Source: Leptospira sp.
GTDB taxonomy: Bacteria > Spirochaetota > Leptospiria > Leptospirales > Leptospiraceae
Length of the DNA: 48,169 nt
Reading direction: 5' to 3'
NCBI GenBank assembly: GCA_009991425.1
Contig: JAACWH010000043.1
Coordinates: forward strand, 1-48,169
Under the pieces are notes generated by a model, which saw nothing but the letters and a program-made list of their open reading frames with translations, was not told where the DNA came from and ran no database searches. Numbering within the stretch: position 1 is the stretch's first letter; each line of letters begins with the position of its first letter. Made by a program: the position numbers and the translations under genes. This document shows, piece by piece, positions 36,125 to 43,575 of this stretch.

Positions 36125-36472
36125 TTATCTTTTTACATCTAGGTTGTGTTTATCGTCCTCTTTCTGAACTGGAAATCGTGCAATGAGAGAAAGTAAATCC
36201 TTTACTTGCTCAGCACTTATTACCTGAGACATTCTGTCTTCTAAGCTAATAGGAGAGGGTTTCATAACCAAATCTTCTAGCTTTAATTTTTCTTTTTTGC
36301 TATCTGCTTCTTCTTTCTTCGAACCCGGCAATTTTAAATTCGCATGGATTTCTTCAGCCTTCTCATCCTTCTTGGATTCAACTACTGGAATATCCACTTC
36401 TTGACCAGGTAAACCTGATTTAGGCATGAAAGCAGCGGAATTTAGATACTGCTGTATATTGGTTACATTCAT
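36125..36472 (-). CDS. Small charged protein of unknown function
   Basis: A 115-residue soluble, low-complexity protein. ATG 36472 is chosen over ATG 36478 because GGAGG (36482-36486) is nine bases from the former and only three from the latter. The N-terminus (NVTNIQQYLNSAAFMPKSG) is uncharged, the middle is rich in Lys and Glu (SKKDEKAEE, KKEEADSKKEKLKLED), and a C-terminal helix (ISAEQVKDLLSLIARFP) may be a docking segment. Largely disordered in appearance. It starts the two-gene unit with the membrane protein at 35462; a partner role is inference. Divergent from the DsbA-like gene. Confidence 0.7.
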   Translation of the reverse strand: MNVTNIQQYLNSAAFMPKSGLPGQEVDIPVVESKKDEKAEEIHANLKLPGSKKEEADSKKEKLKLEDLVMKPSPISLEDRMSQVISAEQVKDLLSLIARFPVQKEDDKHNLDVKR

Positions 36473-36481
36473 AGTCATAAA

Positions 36482-36486
36482 CCTCC
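36482..36486 (-). promoter_or_regulatory. Ribosome binding site deciding the start at 36472
   Basis: GGAGG on the minus strand. Spacing is nine bases to ATG 36472 and three to ATG 36478, so the former is the likelier start. Confidence 0.7.
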
Positions 36487-36625
36487 GTGTTTATGCTCTC
36501 GGAAAAATAGTTTTTCCTCTGTCGTACTTATCGACAAATGCCTCTCTTCCTTTAGCAAAAAACTGTAAAATCATTAGAAATTTTCGATTTGCACAAAACC
36601 CTAAACCCCTCGACCTTGGTTTGCA

Positions 36626-37699
36626 ATGGAACAAAATACCCCTTTTTGGAAAAAATACCTCGATTTTAAGAATCTCCCATTAGATAGTCAAATTTCCTTA
36701 ATAGTGATTGTCGCTCTTTTGGTTTATGTTGCTACAACCCTACCTATGGTAATCAAAACCTTCACTAATAAAAATACCATTTCTATTGATGGAACAACTT
36801 ATAGCATTGAAGACTTAGAGAAAGAAAAGCCTCAGATTTATGTGAAATACAGAAATGACATGGCTACCTCACTCAAAGAAAGTTTTAGCCAGTTTGCAGA
36901 AGGAAAAATTTTAGAGCTTGAGGCAAAAGAGCTAGGACTTGATTCACCTGATGATGTATTCAAGAAAGGCTTTAAAGCCGAAGAGCCCTCTGAAGAAGAA
37001 ATTCTTTCAATTTATAACCAATACAAGGATCAACTTGCTGGAAGACCGATGGAAGAAGCAAAAGATATGATTCGTAAGCAAATGGTCATGCAACAAGAAA
37101 GAGCTTATGCGCAAAATATCCAAAAGGATTTAATCAAAAAATATGAAGTTGATTTTAAGATTGCAGAGCCTCCCGTTGTTCGTATGGAAGTGCCTGTAGG
37201 TGATAATCCAACAACAGGTCCCAAGAATGCTAAAGTTACAATAATAGAATTTTCTGATTTTGAATGTCCATTTTGTAAAAGAAGCCAGGATGTTAATAGA
37301 AAACTTAGAGAAAAATACAAAGACCAAATAAAATGGGTCTTTCGTGATTTTCCCTTGGAATTTCACCCGAACGCAATGTACGCTCACATGGCTGCAAATT
37401 GTGCTATTCCCCAAGACAAATACTGGGAAATTTCGAATGTACTTTTTGACAATTCAGGTAACCTAGAAAAATCCAATGTTGATTATCTCGTAACTAAAGC
37501 TGGTCTGGATAAAACTAAGTATAGCCAGTGTATGAAAGAGAATGAGGGAAAGTTACTTTCTGAAATCCAAGCTGATATCCAAGAAGGACAGAAGTTTGGT
37601 GTATCCGGAACTCCAGCATTTTTCATTAATGGTATCTTTGTAAGCGGTGCGCTTCCTTATGAGCATTTTGAAGAAATCATAGAGAAAGAATTAAATTAA
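36626..37699 (+). CDS. Membrane-anchored DsbA-like thiol oxidoreductase with SurA-like helical part
   Basis: A 357-residue protein. One transmembrane helix (about residues 23-42) anchors it with the rest in the periplasm. Residues about 50-175 look like a SurA/PpiC-type N-terminal helical region: a short strand (TISIDGTTYSIEDLE) and long helices rich in Gln, Lys and Glu. From about 185 a DsbA/thioredoxin-4 domain follows, with active site Cys214-Pro-Phe-Cys217 (FSDFECPFCKRS), and the cis-proline loop VSGTPAFFING. It should catalyse or shuffle disulfides in exported proteins, perhaps with chaperone-like binding through the helical part (inference). The many Cys-containing lipoproteins here would be natural substrates. 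Stand-alone gene. Confidence 0.9.
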   Translation: MEQNTPFWKKYLDFKNLPLDSQISLIVIVALLVYVATTLPMVIKTFTNKNTISIDGTTYSIEDLEKEKPQIYVKYRNDMATSLKESFSQFAEGKILELEAKELGLDSPDDVFKKGFKAEEPSEEEILSIYNQYKDQLAGRPMEEAKDMIRKQMVMQQERAYAQNIQKDLIKKYEVDFKIAEPPVVRMEVPVGDNPTTGPKNAKVTIIEFSDFECPFCKRSQDVNRKLREKYKDQIKWVFRDFPLEFHPNAMYAHMAANCAIPQDKYWEISNVLFDNSGNLEKSNVDYLVTKAGLDKTKYSQCMKENEGKLLSEIQADIQEGQKFGVSGTPAFFINGIFVSGALPYEHFEEIIEKELN

Positions 37700-37783
37700 T
37701 ATTAATTCAATTCTTACAAAGAATTAGATTAGAAATAAAATCATAAAGTATAAATTAAAATATTATTAAATAAGGATTAAAAT

Positions 37784-38764
37784 ATGAATAAAGCAGTAAA
37801 AGTAGCAGTAACCGGTGGGGCAGGACAGATAGGATATTCTCTCTTATTTAGGATTGCATCAGGTGCTATGTTTGGCCCTGAGACTCCTGTAGAATTGCAA
37901 CTGTTAGAGTTAGAACAAGCACTTCCAGCAGCAAAAGGTGTAATTATGGAATTAGATGACAGTGCATTCCCATTGTTGCAAAAAGTATCTGTTTCTCATA
38001 AAGCCGAAGAGGCATTTGCTGATGTGAATTGGGCTCTACTTGTTGGTTCAGTTCCAAGAAAAGCTGGAATGGAAAGAGGCGATTTACTTAAAATCAATGG
38101 CAGTATTTTTACATCTCAAGGAAAGGCTATAGAATCATCCGCAGCATCAGATGTTAGAATCCTTGTTGTAGGAAATCCTTGTAATACGAACTGTCTGATA
38201 GCGATGAACAATGCAAAGAAAATTCCTGCCAATCGTTGGTTTGCATTAACTAAGTTAGACGAGAATCGTGCGAAATCTCAATTGGCTCAAAAAGCGGGAG
38301 TTCCTGTTTCTCAAGTTTCCAATATGACAATTTGGGGAAATCATTCCGCAACACAGTATCCTGATTTTTTCAATGCAAAGATCTCTGGAAAACCTGCTCC
38401 AGACAAAATCGCTGATCATGAATGGTTGAAAGGAGATTTTATCTCTTCTGTACAAAAGAGGGGAGCAGCTATCATTGCTGCGAGAGGTCTTTCTTCTGCA
38501 GCATCAGCAGCAAATGCAGTTGTAGATACAGTACGTAACATTATTACTCCAACAGCTAAGGATGATTGGTTTAGTGTTGCAGTTTGTTCAAATGGCGAGT
38601 ATGGAGTGGATAAGGGTCTGATTTTTGGTTATCCAATTCGTTCCAATGGCAAGGATGTTGAGATCGTAAAAGATGTTCCACTCAATGAATTTGGGCAAGG
38701 TAAATTTGATTTAACTCATACTGAATTGAAAGAAGAAAGAGATGAAGTAAAGGAAATGATATAA
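37784..38764 (+). CDS. mdh: Malate dehydrogenase (NAD-dependent)
   Basis: A 326-residue tricarboxylic-acid-cycle enzyme interconverting malate and oxaloacetate. The Rossmann motif [19 protein letters not shown], the adenosine-binding [20 protein letters not shown], the active-site loop [13 protein letters not shown] with substrate Arg residues, GNPCNTNC and the catalytic His in [11 protein letters not shown] identify the cytosolic/MDH type 2 subgroup, not the lactate-dehydrogenase-like one. AAGGA precedes the start. The gene has its own terminator at 38856. The 84-base gap before it holds only AT-rich DNA with a short inverted repeat near 37709. Confidence 0.97.
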   Translation: MNKAVKVAVTGGAGQIGYSLLFRIASGAMFGPETPVELQLLELEQALPAAKGVIMELDDSAFPLLQKVSVSHKAEEAFADVNWALLVGSVPRKAGMERGDLLKINGSIFTSQGKAIESSAASDVRILVVGNPCNTNCLIAMNNAKKIPANRWFALTKLDENRAKSQLAQKAGVPVSQVSNMTIWGNHSATQYPDFFNAKISGKPAPDKIADHEWLKGDFISSVQKRGAAIIAARGLSSAASAANAVVDTVRNIITPTAKDDWFSVAVCSNGEYGVDKGLIFGYPIRSNGKDVEIVKDVPLNEFGQGKFDLTHTELKEERDEVKEMI

Positions 38765-38855
38765 ATTAAATTTAAAAATACTTAGATTTAATTTAATTTG
38801 AACCTAATAAATTTCATAACTTTATGAAGATTTTAATTTAGGGATTTTGAAAAAC

Positions 38856-38886
38856 AAAAGGCGGTGCGTTCAACATCGCCTTTTTT
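38856..38886 (+). terminator. Intrinsic terminator after mdh
   Basis: Arms AAAAGGCGGTG and CATCGCCTTTT with one G-U pair, seven-base loop, then T residues to 38886. It lies 92 bases after the mdh stop. Because the left arm begins with A residues it can also serve lpxD transcription from the other side. Confidence 0.85.
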
Positions 38887-38910
38887 GTAAAGACTGTGGA
38901 ATCAATATTT

Positions 38911-39927
38911 CTAAGATTTTTCTTCGAGTTTTTTAACTCGTTTCATTAACTCAGGCAAGTCACCTAAGACAGATGACACACGTAGCATTTCAGTCGCATT
39001 TCGCGCAGGTATCCCAAAATACATACCTTTCTCTTCAGTATCTTTTGTAACACCTGTTAGTCCCATAATTAAACTACCTTTCTTTAATGTTATATGTTCG
39101 GCGATAGCACATTGTCCTCCTACCATGACATAGTCCTCAACAACAACTCCACCAGCGAATCCAGCAGTCCCTGCTATATAAACGTATCTTCCGATTCGAC
39201 AGTTGTGACCAATATGAACATGATCATCAATTTTTGTATATTCACCTACTGAGGTAGTTTCTATAGCAGCCCTATCTATAGTACAATTTGCACCAATTTC
39301 AACGTGATCAGCAATTTCGACATTCCCAATCTGTGGTATCTTATGACGTTCACCTGCAACATCAATGAATCCAAATCCATCAGCACCTAGAGTTGAATTA
39401 GAATGAATGATACAATCTGATCCTACCTTACACCGGTAGCCTATGACAACATTCCCTCGTATGACAGTGGAATTTCCTATTTCTGAATAAGGTTCGAGGA
39501 TTGTATGTGGATGAATTGTTGAATTATCTCCAATCTTTGCTCCTTCCATCACTACTGTAAAATCCATTACTGTAACATTCTTACCTAAAATTGCTGTGGG
39601 ATGAATGGATGCTTTGTCCGAGATGCCGCTTGGGTAATGTGATGGAGGCTCAAAAATCCCTAGAAGATTAGCAAATTTAAGTTTAATAATCTTTTCATCA
39701 GCGATAATTCCGTTTGGGAATTCAGACTTAAGCTTCTCTGTTGTGAGTACGATCTTTATAGATTTAGATAGCTTGTTTTTTTCTAATACCTTTTTAGAAG
39801 TTACAAGATAAATTGCTGATTCGAGAATGGGAGTTGGAAATGCCAAATCCCTTACAGTCGTTATATCTAAGTTTGGTTCTCCAAAAAAAGATAGACCAAG
39901 TTGATCAGATAATTCTTTTAGTTTCAT
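38911..39927 (-). CDS. lpxD: UDP-3-O-(hydroxyacyl)glucosamine N-acyltransferase
   Basis: A 338-residue left-handed beta-helix acyltransferase adding the second hydroxyacyl chain in lipid A synthesis. An N-terminal uridine-binding domain (about 1-100, ending FEPPSHYPSGI) precedes many hexapeptide repeats, including SIHPTAILGKNVTVM, GADGFGFI, NCTIDRAAIETTSVG and the catalytic His241 in HIGHNCRIG. A C-terminal helix (SSVLGDLPELMKRVKKLEEK) closes the trimer as in the E. coli enzyme. AGAGG lies six bases before the ATG. It shares a minus-strand unit with an Hpt gene and is divergent, across that gene, from lpxA. Confidence 0.95.
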   Translation of the reverse strand: MKLKELSDQLGLSFFGEPNLDITTVRDLAFPTPILESAIYLVTSKKVLEKNKLSKSIKIVLTTEKLKSEFPNGIIADEKIIKLKFANLLGIFEPPSHYPSGISDKASIHPTAILGKNVTVMDFTVVMEGAKIGDNSTIHPHTILEPYSEIGNSTVIRGNVVIGYRCKVGSDCIIHSNSTLGADGFGFIDVAGERHKIPQIGNVEIADHVEIGANCTIDRAAIETTSVGEYTKIDDHVHIGHNCRIGRYVYIAGTAGFAGGVVVEDYVMVGGQCAIAEHITLKKGSLIMGLTGVTKDTEEKGMYFGIPARNATEMLRVSSVLGDLPELMKRVKKLEEKS

Positions 39928-39954
39928 TATTGCCTCTGATGATTATTTAGTATT

Positions 39955-40293
39955 TTAATGCTTTATGATTTCAGCTTTTGTAAGATTCCAAATGTCTAGT
40001 ATAGAATTAGAAAGTTGAAAGGCTTCATCGAATTGATTCTCATGAATTAAGGATTCAGATTTAATTACAAGCTCGTATAAATCCATTAAACCAAAATTAC
40101 TTGCAACACCCTTTACTTGGTGGAGTTCTGATTTTAATTTAACATGATCAGAATCTTTCGTGTAGATTTGAATATTGACGATTCTTTCTTCCATATTCTT
40201 GAGCAAAGTATCGATCATGTCCTTAAGCCATGCTTTATCTTCTTCGCTATCCGAATCTATTAATGAATTAATTCTATCCCAATCTATTAACAA
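39955..40293 (-). CDS. Free-standing Hpt phosphotransfer protein
   Basis: A 112-residue four-helix Hpt domain. The phosphorylatable His58 lies in the signature HQVKGVASNFGL. The rest is helical and acidic, with no kinase or receiver part. It should relay phosphate between a hybrid histidine kinase and a receiver, in the cytoplasm. The start is TTG at 40293, with GAGG five bases upstream; no ATG is available. It is 27 bases upstream of lpxD on the same strand, so the two may be co-transcribed, but a functional link with lipid A synthesis is not shown. The receiver-only protein at 22399 is a possible partner type. Confidence 0.88.
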   Translation of the reverse strand: MLIDWDRINSLIDSDSEEDKAWLKDMIDTLLKNMEERIVNIQIYTKDSDHVKLKSELHQVKGVASNFGLMDLYELVIKSESLIHENQFDEAFQLSNSILDIWNLTKAEIIKH

Positions 40294-40395
40294 ATTGTCC
40301 TCACTTTTATAACAATACTAATAAAATACCTTCCAGAAGAAACAACAAGTGAAAAATTGTTGCAAATAGTTTTAGAGTAAAAGACAACTCTATCT

Positions 40396-41205
40396 ATGAG
40401 TATTCATCCAACAGCTATCATTCACCCTGGCGCAGAAGTTCACGAAAAAGCCATAGTCGGTCCTTTTTGTATTGTAGAGGATCGTGTTGTTCTTGGTGAA
40501 GGCAGTCATTTGCATTCCCATGTTGTTCTTCACTCTGGAGCAAAACTAGGTAAAAATAACCAAATCTACCAAGGGGCTTCCTTGGGAGGAATACCCCAAG
40601 ATTTGAGTTTTAAACCTGAAATGGAAACAGAGCTAATTATTGGTGATGGGAATACGATTCGAGAAGGAGCCATTTTTCATAGGGGGACTAAGAAAGAAAC
40701 ACCAACAACAATTGGTAATAACAATTATTTAATGGGAAATATGCACATAGCACACGATGTTAAAATGGGGAATCACAACATAGTTGTTCAAAATTCTATT
40801 ATTGCTGGAGTTGTTGAAATCGGTTCTTATGTATTCATTTCTGGTTTAGTAGCAATTCATCAATTTGCAAAAGTTGGCGATTATGCAATGTTAGCTGGTT
40901 GTAGTAAGATTGTAAAAGATGTGCCACCATTTTCAACAATAGATGGAAATCCAGCAACGGTGATCGGACTAAATTCTGTTGGATTGAAGCGTGCAGGACT
41001 CGCTCCTGAAACAAGGGCTGCAATAAAATCAGCATACAAAATTATATATCATAAGGGTCTGAATATAAAACAAGCACTAGCTGAATTGAAATCTATGCAT
41101 TCAAGTTTACCAGAGATTCAATATATCATTTCATTCTTCGAAAAATCGAAACGCGGAGTCACTGCTCATCGAAAAATTGGTTCTGGATCTGATGCGGATG
41201 AGTAA
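40396..41205 (+). CDS. lpxA: Acyl-ACP-UDP-amino sugar O/N-acyltransferase
   Basis: A 269-residue trimeric beta-helix enzyme for the first acylation of lipid A. Hexapeptide repeats run from SIHPTAIIHPGAEVH to about residue 185, with catalytic His120 in NMHIAHD, then the C-terminal helical cap (APETRAAIKSAYKIIYHKG). His120 matches the position I recall for the Leptospira interrogans enzyme, whose acceptor is the 2,3-diamino sugar GlcN3N; here the acceptor cannot be read directly. The start is 103 bases from the divergent Hpt gene. The TAA overlaps the start of galE by eight bases. Confidence 0.96.
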   Translation: MSIHPTAIIHPGAEVHEKAIVGPFCIVEDRVVLGEGSHLHSHVVLHSGAKLGKNNQIYQGASLGGIPQDLSFKPEMETELIIGDGNTIREGAIFHRGTKKETPTTIGNNNYLMGNMHIAHDVKMGNHNIVVQNSIIAGVVEIGSYVFISGLVAIHQFAKVGDYAMLAGCSKIVKDVPPFSTIDGNPATVIGLNSVGLKRAGLAPETRAAIKSAYKIIYHKGLNIKQALAELKSMHSSLPEIQYIISFFEKSKRGVTAHRKIGSGSDADE

Positions 41206-42184
41206 ATTGAAAGTCCTTGTAACAGGCGGTGCTGGTTATATCGGTTCGCATATAGTATTGGAATTAAATAGACTAGGACATGAAGTTATAATTGTAGATG
41301 ACATGCAGAAAGGAAATGAAAAGAATTTATTTCCTAATAATCAATTTATCCAAGGCGAAATCCAAGATCCTAAAGTTCTTGAAAAAGTTTTTTCTCAAAA
41401 TATAGATTCTGTGTTTCATTTTGCTGCTTGGAAAGCAGCGGGTGAATCCATGACTGATCCTGCAAAATATACTTTAAATAATTTAAATGGAACTTTTGCA
41501 CTCTTAACTGCTATGGATAAGGTCGGATGCAATAATTTTATATTTTCTTCATCAGCAGCAGTATATGGTTCTCCTGAATATTTACCTATCGATGAGAATC
41601 ATCCTAATAAACCAGAGAATTACTACGGTTATACGAAGCTTTGTATTGAAGAAAATTTAAAATGGTATGATAAACTGAAAGGAATGAAGTTTGCTGCTCT
41701 AAGGTATTTCAATGCTGCTGGTTATGATCCTCATGGCAGAATTCTTGGGCTTGAGAGGACACCTGCGAATCTACTTCCTATAATTATGGAAGTTGCCGTT
41801 GGTGAACGAACATCACTACAAATTTATGGTGATGATTATGATACTACTGATGGTACCTGTGTTAGAGATTATATCCATGTAAGCGATCTCGCTGCAGCAC
41901 ATGTTCTAGCTCTTGAAAAAATTCGTGAAACTAATGAATCCATCATTGTAAACCTTGGATCTGAAAATGGCTATTCTGTTCTGGAGATGACAGAGCTCGC
42001 TAGGAAAATTACGAAACAAGCTATCCCTAGTGAAGTTGTTGCTAGACGAGCAGGTGATCCAGCAAAACTTTTGGCTTCCTCTGCTAAGGCTAAGGCACTT
42101 TTGAATTGGGAACCTAAATTTTCCAGTGCAGAGATGTTAATTTCATCTATGTGGGAAGTTTATAAAAAGAACTTTAATATTTAA
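41198..42184 (+). CDS. galE: UDP-glucose 4-epimerase
   Basis: A 328-residue short-chain dehydrogenase-type epimerase that interconverts UDP-glucose and UDP-galactose for surface glycans. ATG 41198 is chosen; ATG 41192 and a TTG at 41177 lie upstream in frame but inside lpxA. The motif VLVTGGAGYIGSH binds NAD; SSSAAVYGSPEYLPIDE and the YYGYTKLCIE Tyr-Lys pair are catalytic; ALRYFNAAGYDPHGRILG, DYDTTDGTCVRDYIHVSDLA and ARRAGDPAKLLAS are GalE-specific. Overlap with lpxA points to co-expression of lipid A and sugar nucleotide genes. A hairpin follows the stop. Confidence 0.95.
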   Translation: MSKLKVLVTGGAGYIGSHIVLELNRLGHEVIIVDDMQKGNEKNLFPNNQFIQGEIQDPKVLEKVFSQNIDSVFHFAAWKAAGESMTDPAKYTLNNLNGTFALLTAMDKVGCNNFIFSSSAAVYGSPEYLPIDENHPNKPENYYGYTKLCIEENLKWYDKLKGMKFAALRYFNAAGYDPHGRILGLERTPANLLPIIMEVAVGERTSLQIYGDDYDTTDGTCVRDYIHVSDLAAAHVLALEKIRETNESIIVNLGSENGYSVLEMTELARKITKQAIPSEVVARRAGDPAKLLASSAKAKALLNWEPKFSSAEMLISSMWEVYKKNFNI

Positions 42185-42195
42185 TTCTAAAAGCG

Positions 42196-42234
42196 GATTC
42201 AACCTGTTACTTTTTTGAATTTATAGGTTGAATC
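42196..42234. terminator. Hairpin between galE and the convergent vanY-like gene
   Basis: Perfect ten-base arms GATTCAACCT and AGGTTGAATC with a 19-base loop containing six T. It nearly fills the 55-base convergent gap. The T tract outside the stem is short, so it is a possible bidirectional terminator, not a textbook one. Confidence 0.5.
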
Positions 42235-42239
42235 AGATT

Positions 42240-43034
42240 TTACTTACAATCATTAGCTACTTCAGATACATAATCGAGAGCTCTAGAATTCATAATTTCT
42301 GAACCTTTGTAGCCCTCCATCTTTAAGGTCTTAGAGTTAAATTCTGAAATCCACATTTGCCTAAGTGAACTAGATATCGGACGATAAGACCAATGCCATT
42401 TTTCTTCTTCATAACCTTTATTATTTCTTAATGACTTCGCATTGTATGGCTGGCAAAATCCAAATCGTTTTGCATTTATACTGAGCCAATTGTAGATTTC
42501 AAAACCTTTTCCACCTTTTTCAAAATAGGAATTTTCTAAGGCATTCAAATCTAGGTCTGTGCCCCAATGGTGTCTTGAAGTTCCTGGCGCACTTGAAAAC
42601 TCTAGTATCAAACTAACTATTTCTTCAGGAGATTTACCTTTCACAGGTTCTCTCATTTTTCTCTGACCAGAGAATTTAGATTCCCAAATTAATTTTTGTT
42701 GGTTGAAGTTTCTAAAGGTTGATACTAGAAATAGAGATTGCTTTGAATTCTTACTTTTTTCTTTATCGAATGCCATGCTCATCGCCTTCCATTGTTTAGC
42801 AACTTCGGGAAGTAGATAATGATTTTTAGTTCCTGATATATCTTTTATTTCTGAAAGAATAGCTACCTGTTCATATCTACCTGTTAAAAATTTTGTCATT
42901 CCTCCAGCTTGTGTAAAAATACTGTTTAAGTCTGGGGATTTTTGTTCTTCAGCTATAGGTTGTTGTTCAGGGTAACAAAATGTAAGTAAAAATAGTGAAA
43001 CGAGGGTTAGGAATTTGTACAAAATGTATTTCAT
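42240..43034 (-). CDS. VanY-type D-Ala-D-Ala carboxypeptidase lipoprotein
   Basis: A 264-residue predicted lipoprotein with signal YILYKFLTLVSLFLLTFC. The mature part is a peptidase M15B/VanY domain: the zinc site SSAPGTSRHHWGTDLDL supplies the His and Asp ligands (SxHxxGxAxD-like) and EKWHWSYRP the second His with catalytic Glu upstream. STFRNFNQQKLIWESKFSG is the usual N-terminal core element. It should trim the terminal D-alanine of peptidoglycan stems from an envelope-anchored position. Vancomycin resistance is not implied, since no vanHAX-like genes are present. It is divergent from a small lipoprotein. Confidence 0.9.
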   Translation of the reverse strand: MKYILYKFLTLVSLFLLTFCYPEQQPIAEEQKSPDLNSIFTQAGGMTKFLTGRYEQVAILSEIKDISGTKNHYLLPEVAKQWKAMSMAFDKEKSKNSKQSLFLVSTFRNFNQQKLIWESKFSGQRKMREPVKGKSPEEIVSLILEFSSAPGTSRHHWGTDLDLNALENSYFEKGGKGFEIYNWLSINAKRFGFCQPYNAKSLRNNKGYEEEKWHWSYRPISSSLRQMWISEFNSKTLKMEGYKGSEIMNSRALDYVSEVANDCK

Positions 43035-43126
43035 TTTTTGACCTTTTTAAAAATAATAAATTGAATTTTTAGTGTAATTTTTCACATAATTATAAAAATT
43101 GGCTTTTATGAGAGGTTTAGACATTT

Positions 43127-43480
43127 ATGAAAAAGAAACTAAGTATGTTAATCATTCTTTTGACAGTTTCAAACTGTTACATATTTGATACAATCAATTT
43201 TACATATCCATGGAACGGAGTAATCAAAGGTGATGAAGCTAAGGATCAAATTTTCACTTCAGCTTTAATTGGAGCAGTAGCAGATAGAGATAACGCAGAT
43301 GATTTAATTGCTTTTATATCTGGTCAATTGACAGGAATCAAAGATAGTAGATATTATCTAAAGGAAGATATTGACAAATGTGCAAATGATGCCTTGTTAA
43401 TTAATATTATTACTGTTGATATCGGTGGTTATACTTGCGAGGCTCGCGAAAGAAAAATAATTATAGATCCAGTTCTTTAA
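43127..43480 (+). CDS. Small TRL-like/leptospiral lipoprotein
   Basis: A 117-residue predicted lipoprotein. KKKLSMLIILLTVSNC gives the Asn-Cys lipobox seen elsewhere in the window. The mature part begins YIFDTINFTYPWNGV and contains a small hydrophobic helix (TSALIGAVADRDNADDLIAF), then KCANDALLINI and GGYTCEARERKII; two Cys may pair. I recall a family of small leptospiral lipoproteins (TIGR04452 type) with this layout, but the match needs a profile search. Function unknown. Stand-alone gene closed by a bidirectional terminator shared with recG. Confidence 0.8.
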   Translation: MKKKLSMLIILLTVSNCYIFDTINFTYPWNGVIKGDEAKDQIFTSALIGAVADRDNADDLIAFISGQLTGIKDSRYYLKEDIDKCANDALLINIITVDIGGYTCEARERKIIIDPVL

Positions 43481-43544
43481 GTTAAATTATTTAACTTTAA
43501 AGAAAGTGGTGCTAGCTAAATGCTAGTTGATAAATTTATTTTTT

Positions 43545-43575
43545 AAAAACCCTGGGAATTAACTCAGGGTTTTTT
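43545..43575. terminator. Bidirectional intrinsic terminator between lipoprotein gene and recG
   Basis: Perfect ten-base arms AAAAACCCTG and CAGGGTTTTT around a ten-base loop; T-rich on the right and A-rich on the left, so it can act on both strands. Its right end touches the recG stop codon (43574-43576). The 70 bases before it also hold short inverted repeats (GTTAAA/TTTAAC, CTAGC/GCTAG). Confidence 0.88.

Noticed and set aside
37709..37725. Inverted repeat AATTCTT-ACA-AAGAATT after the DsbA-like gene as a terminator
   Set aside because: AT-only seven-base stem and no T run behind it; too weak to call.
42240..43034. VanY-like protein as a vancomycin-resistance gene
   Set aside because: Only a DD-carboxypeptidase fold is shown; no vanH/A/X or VanS/R genes are near, and such peptidases are common in cell-wall upkeep.
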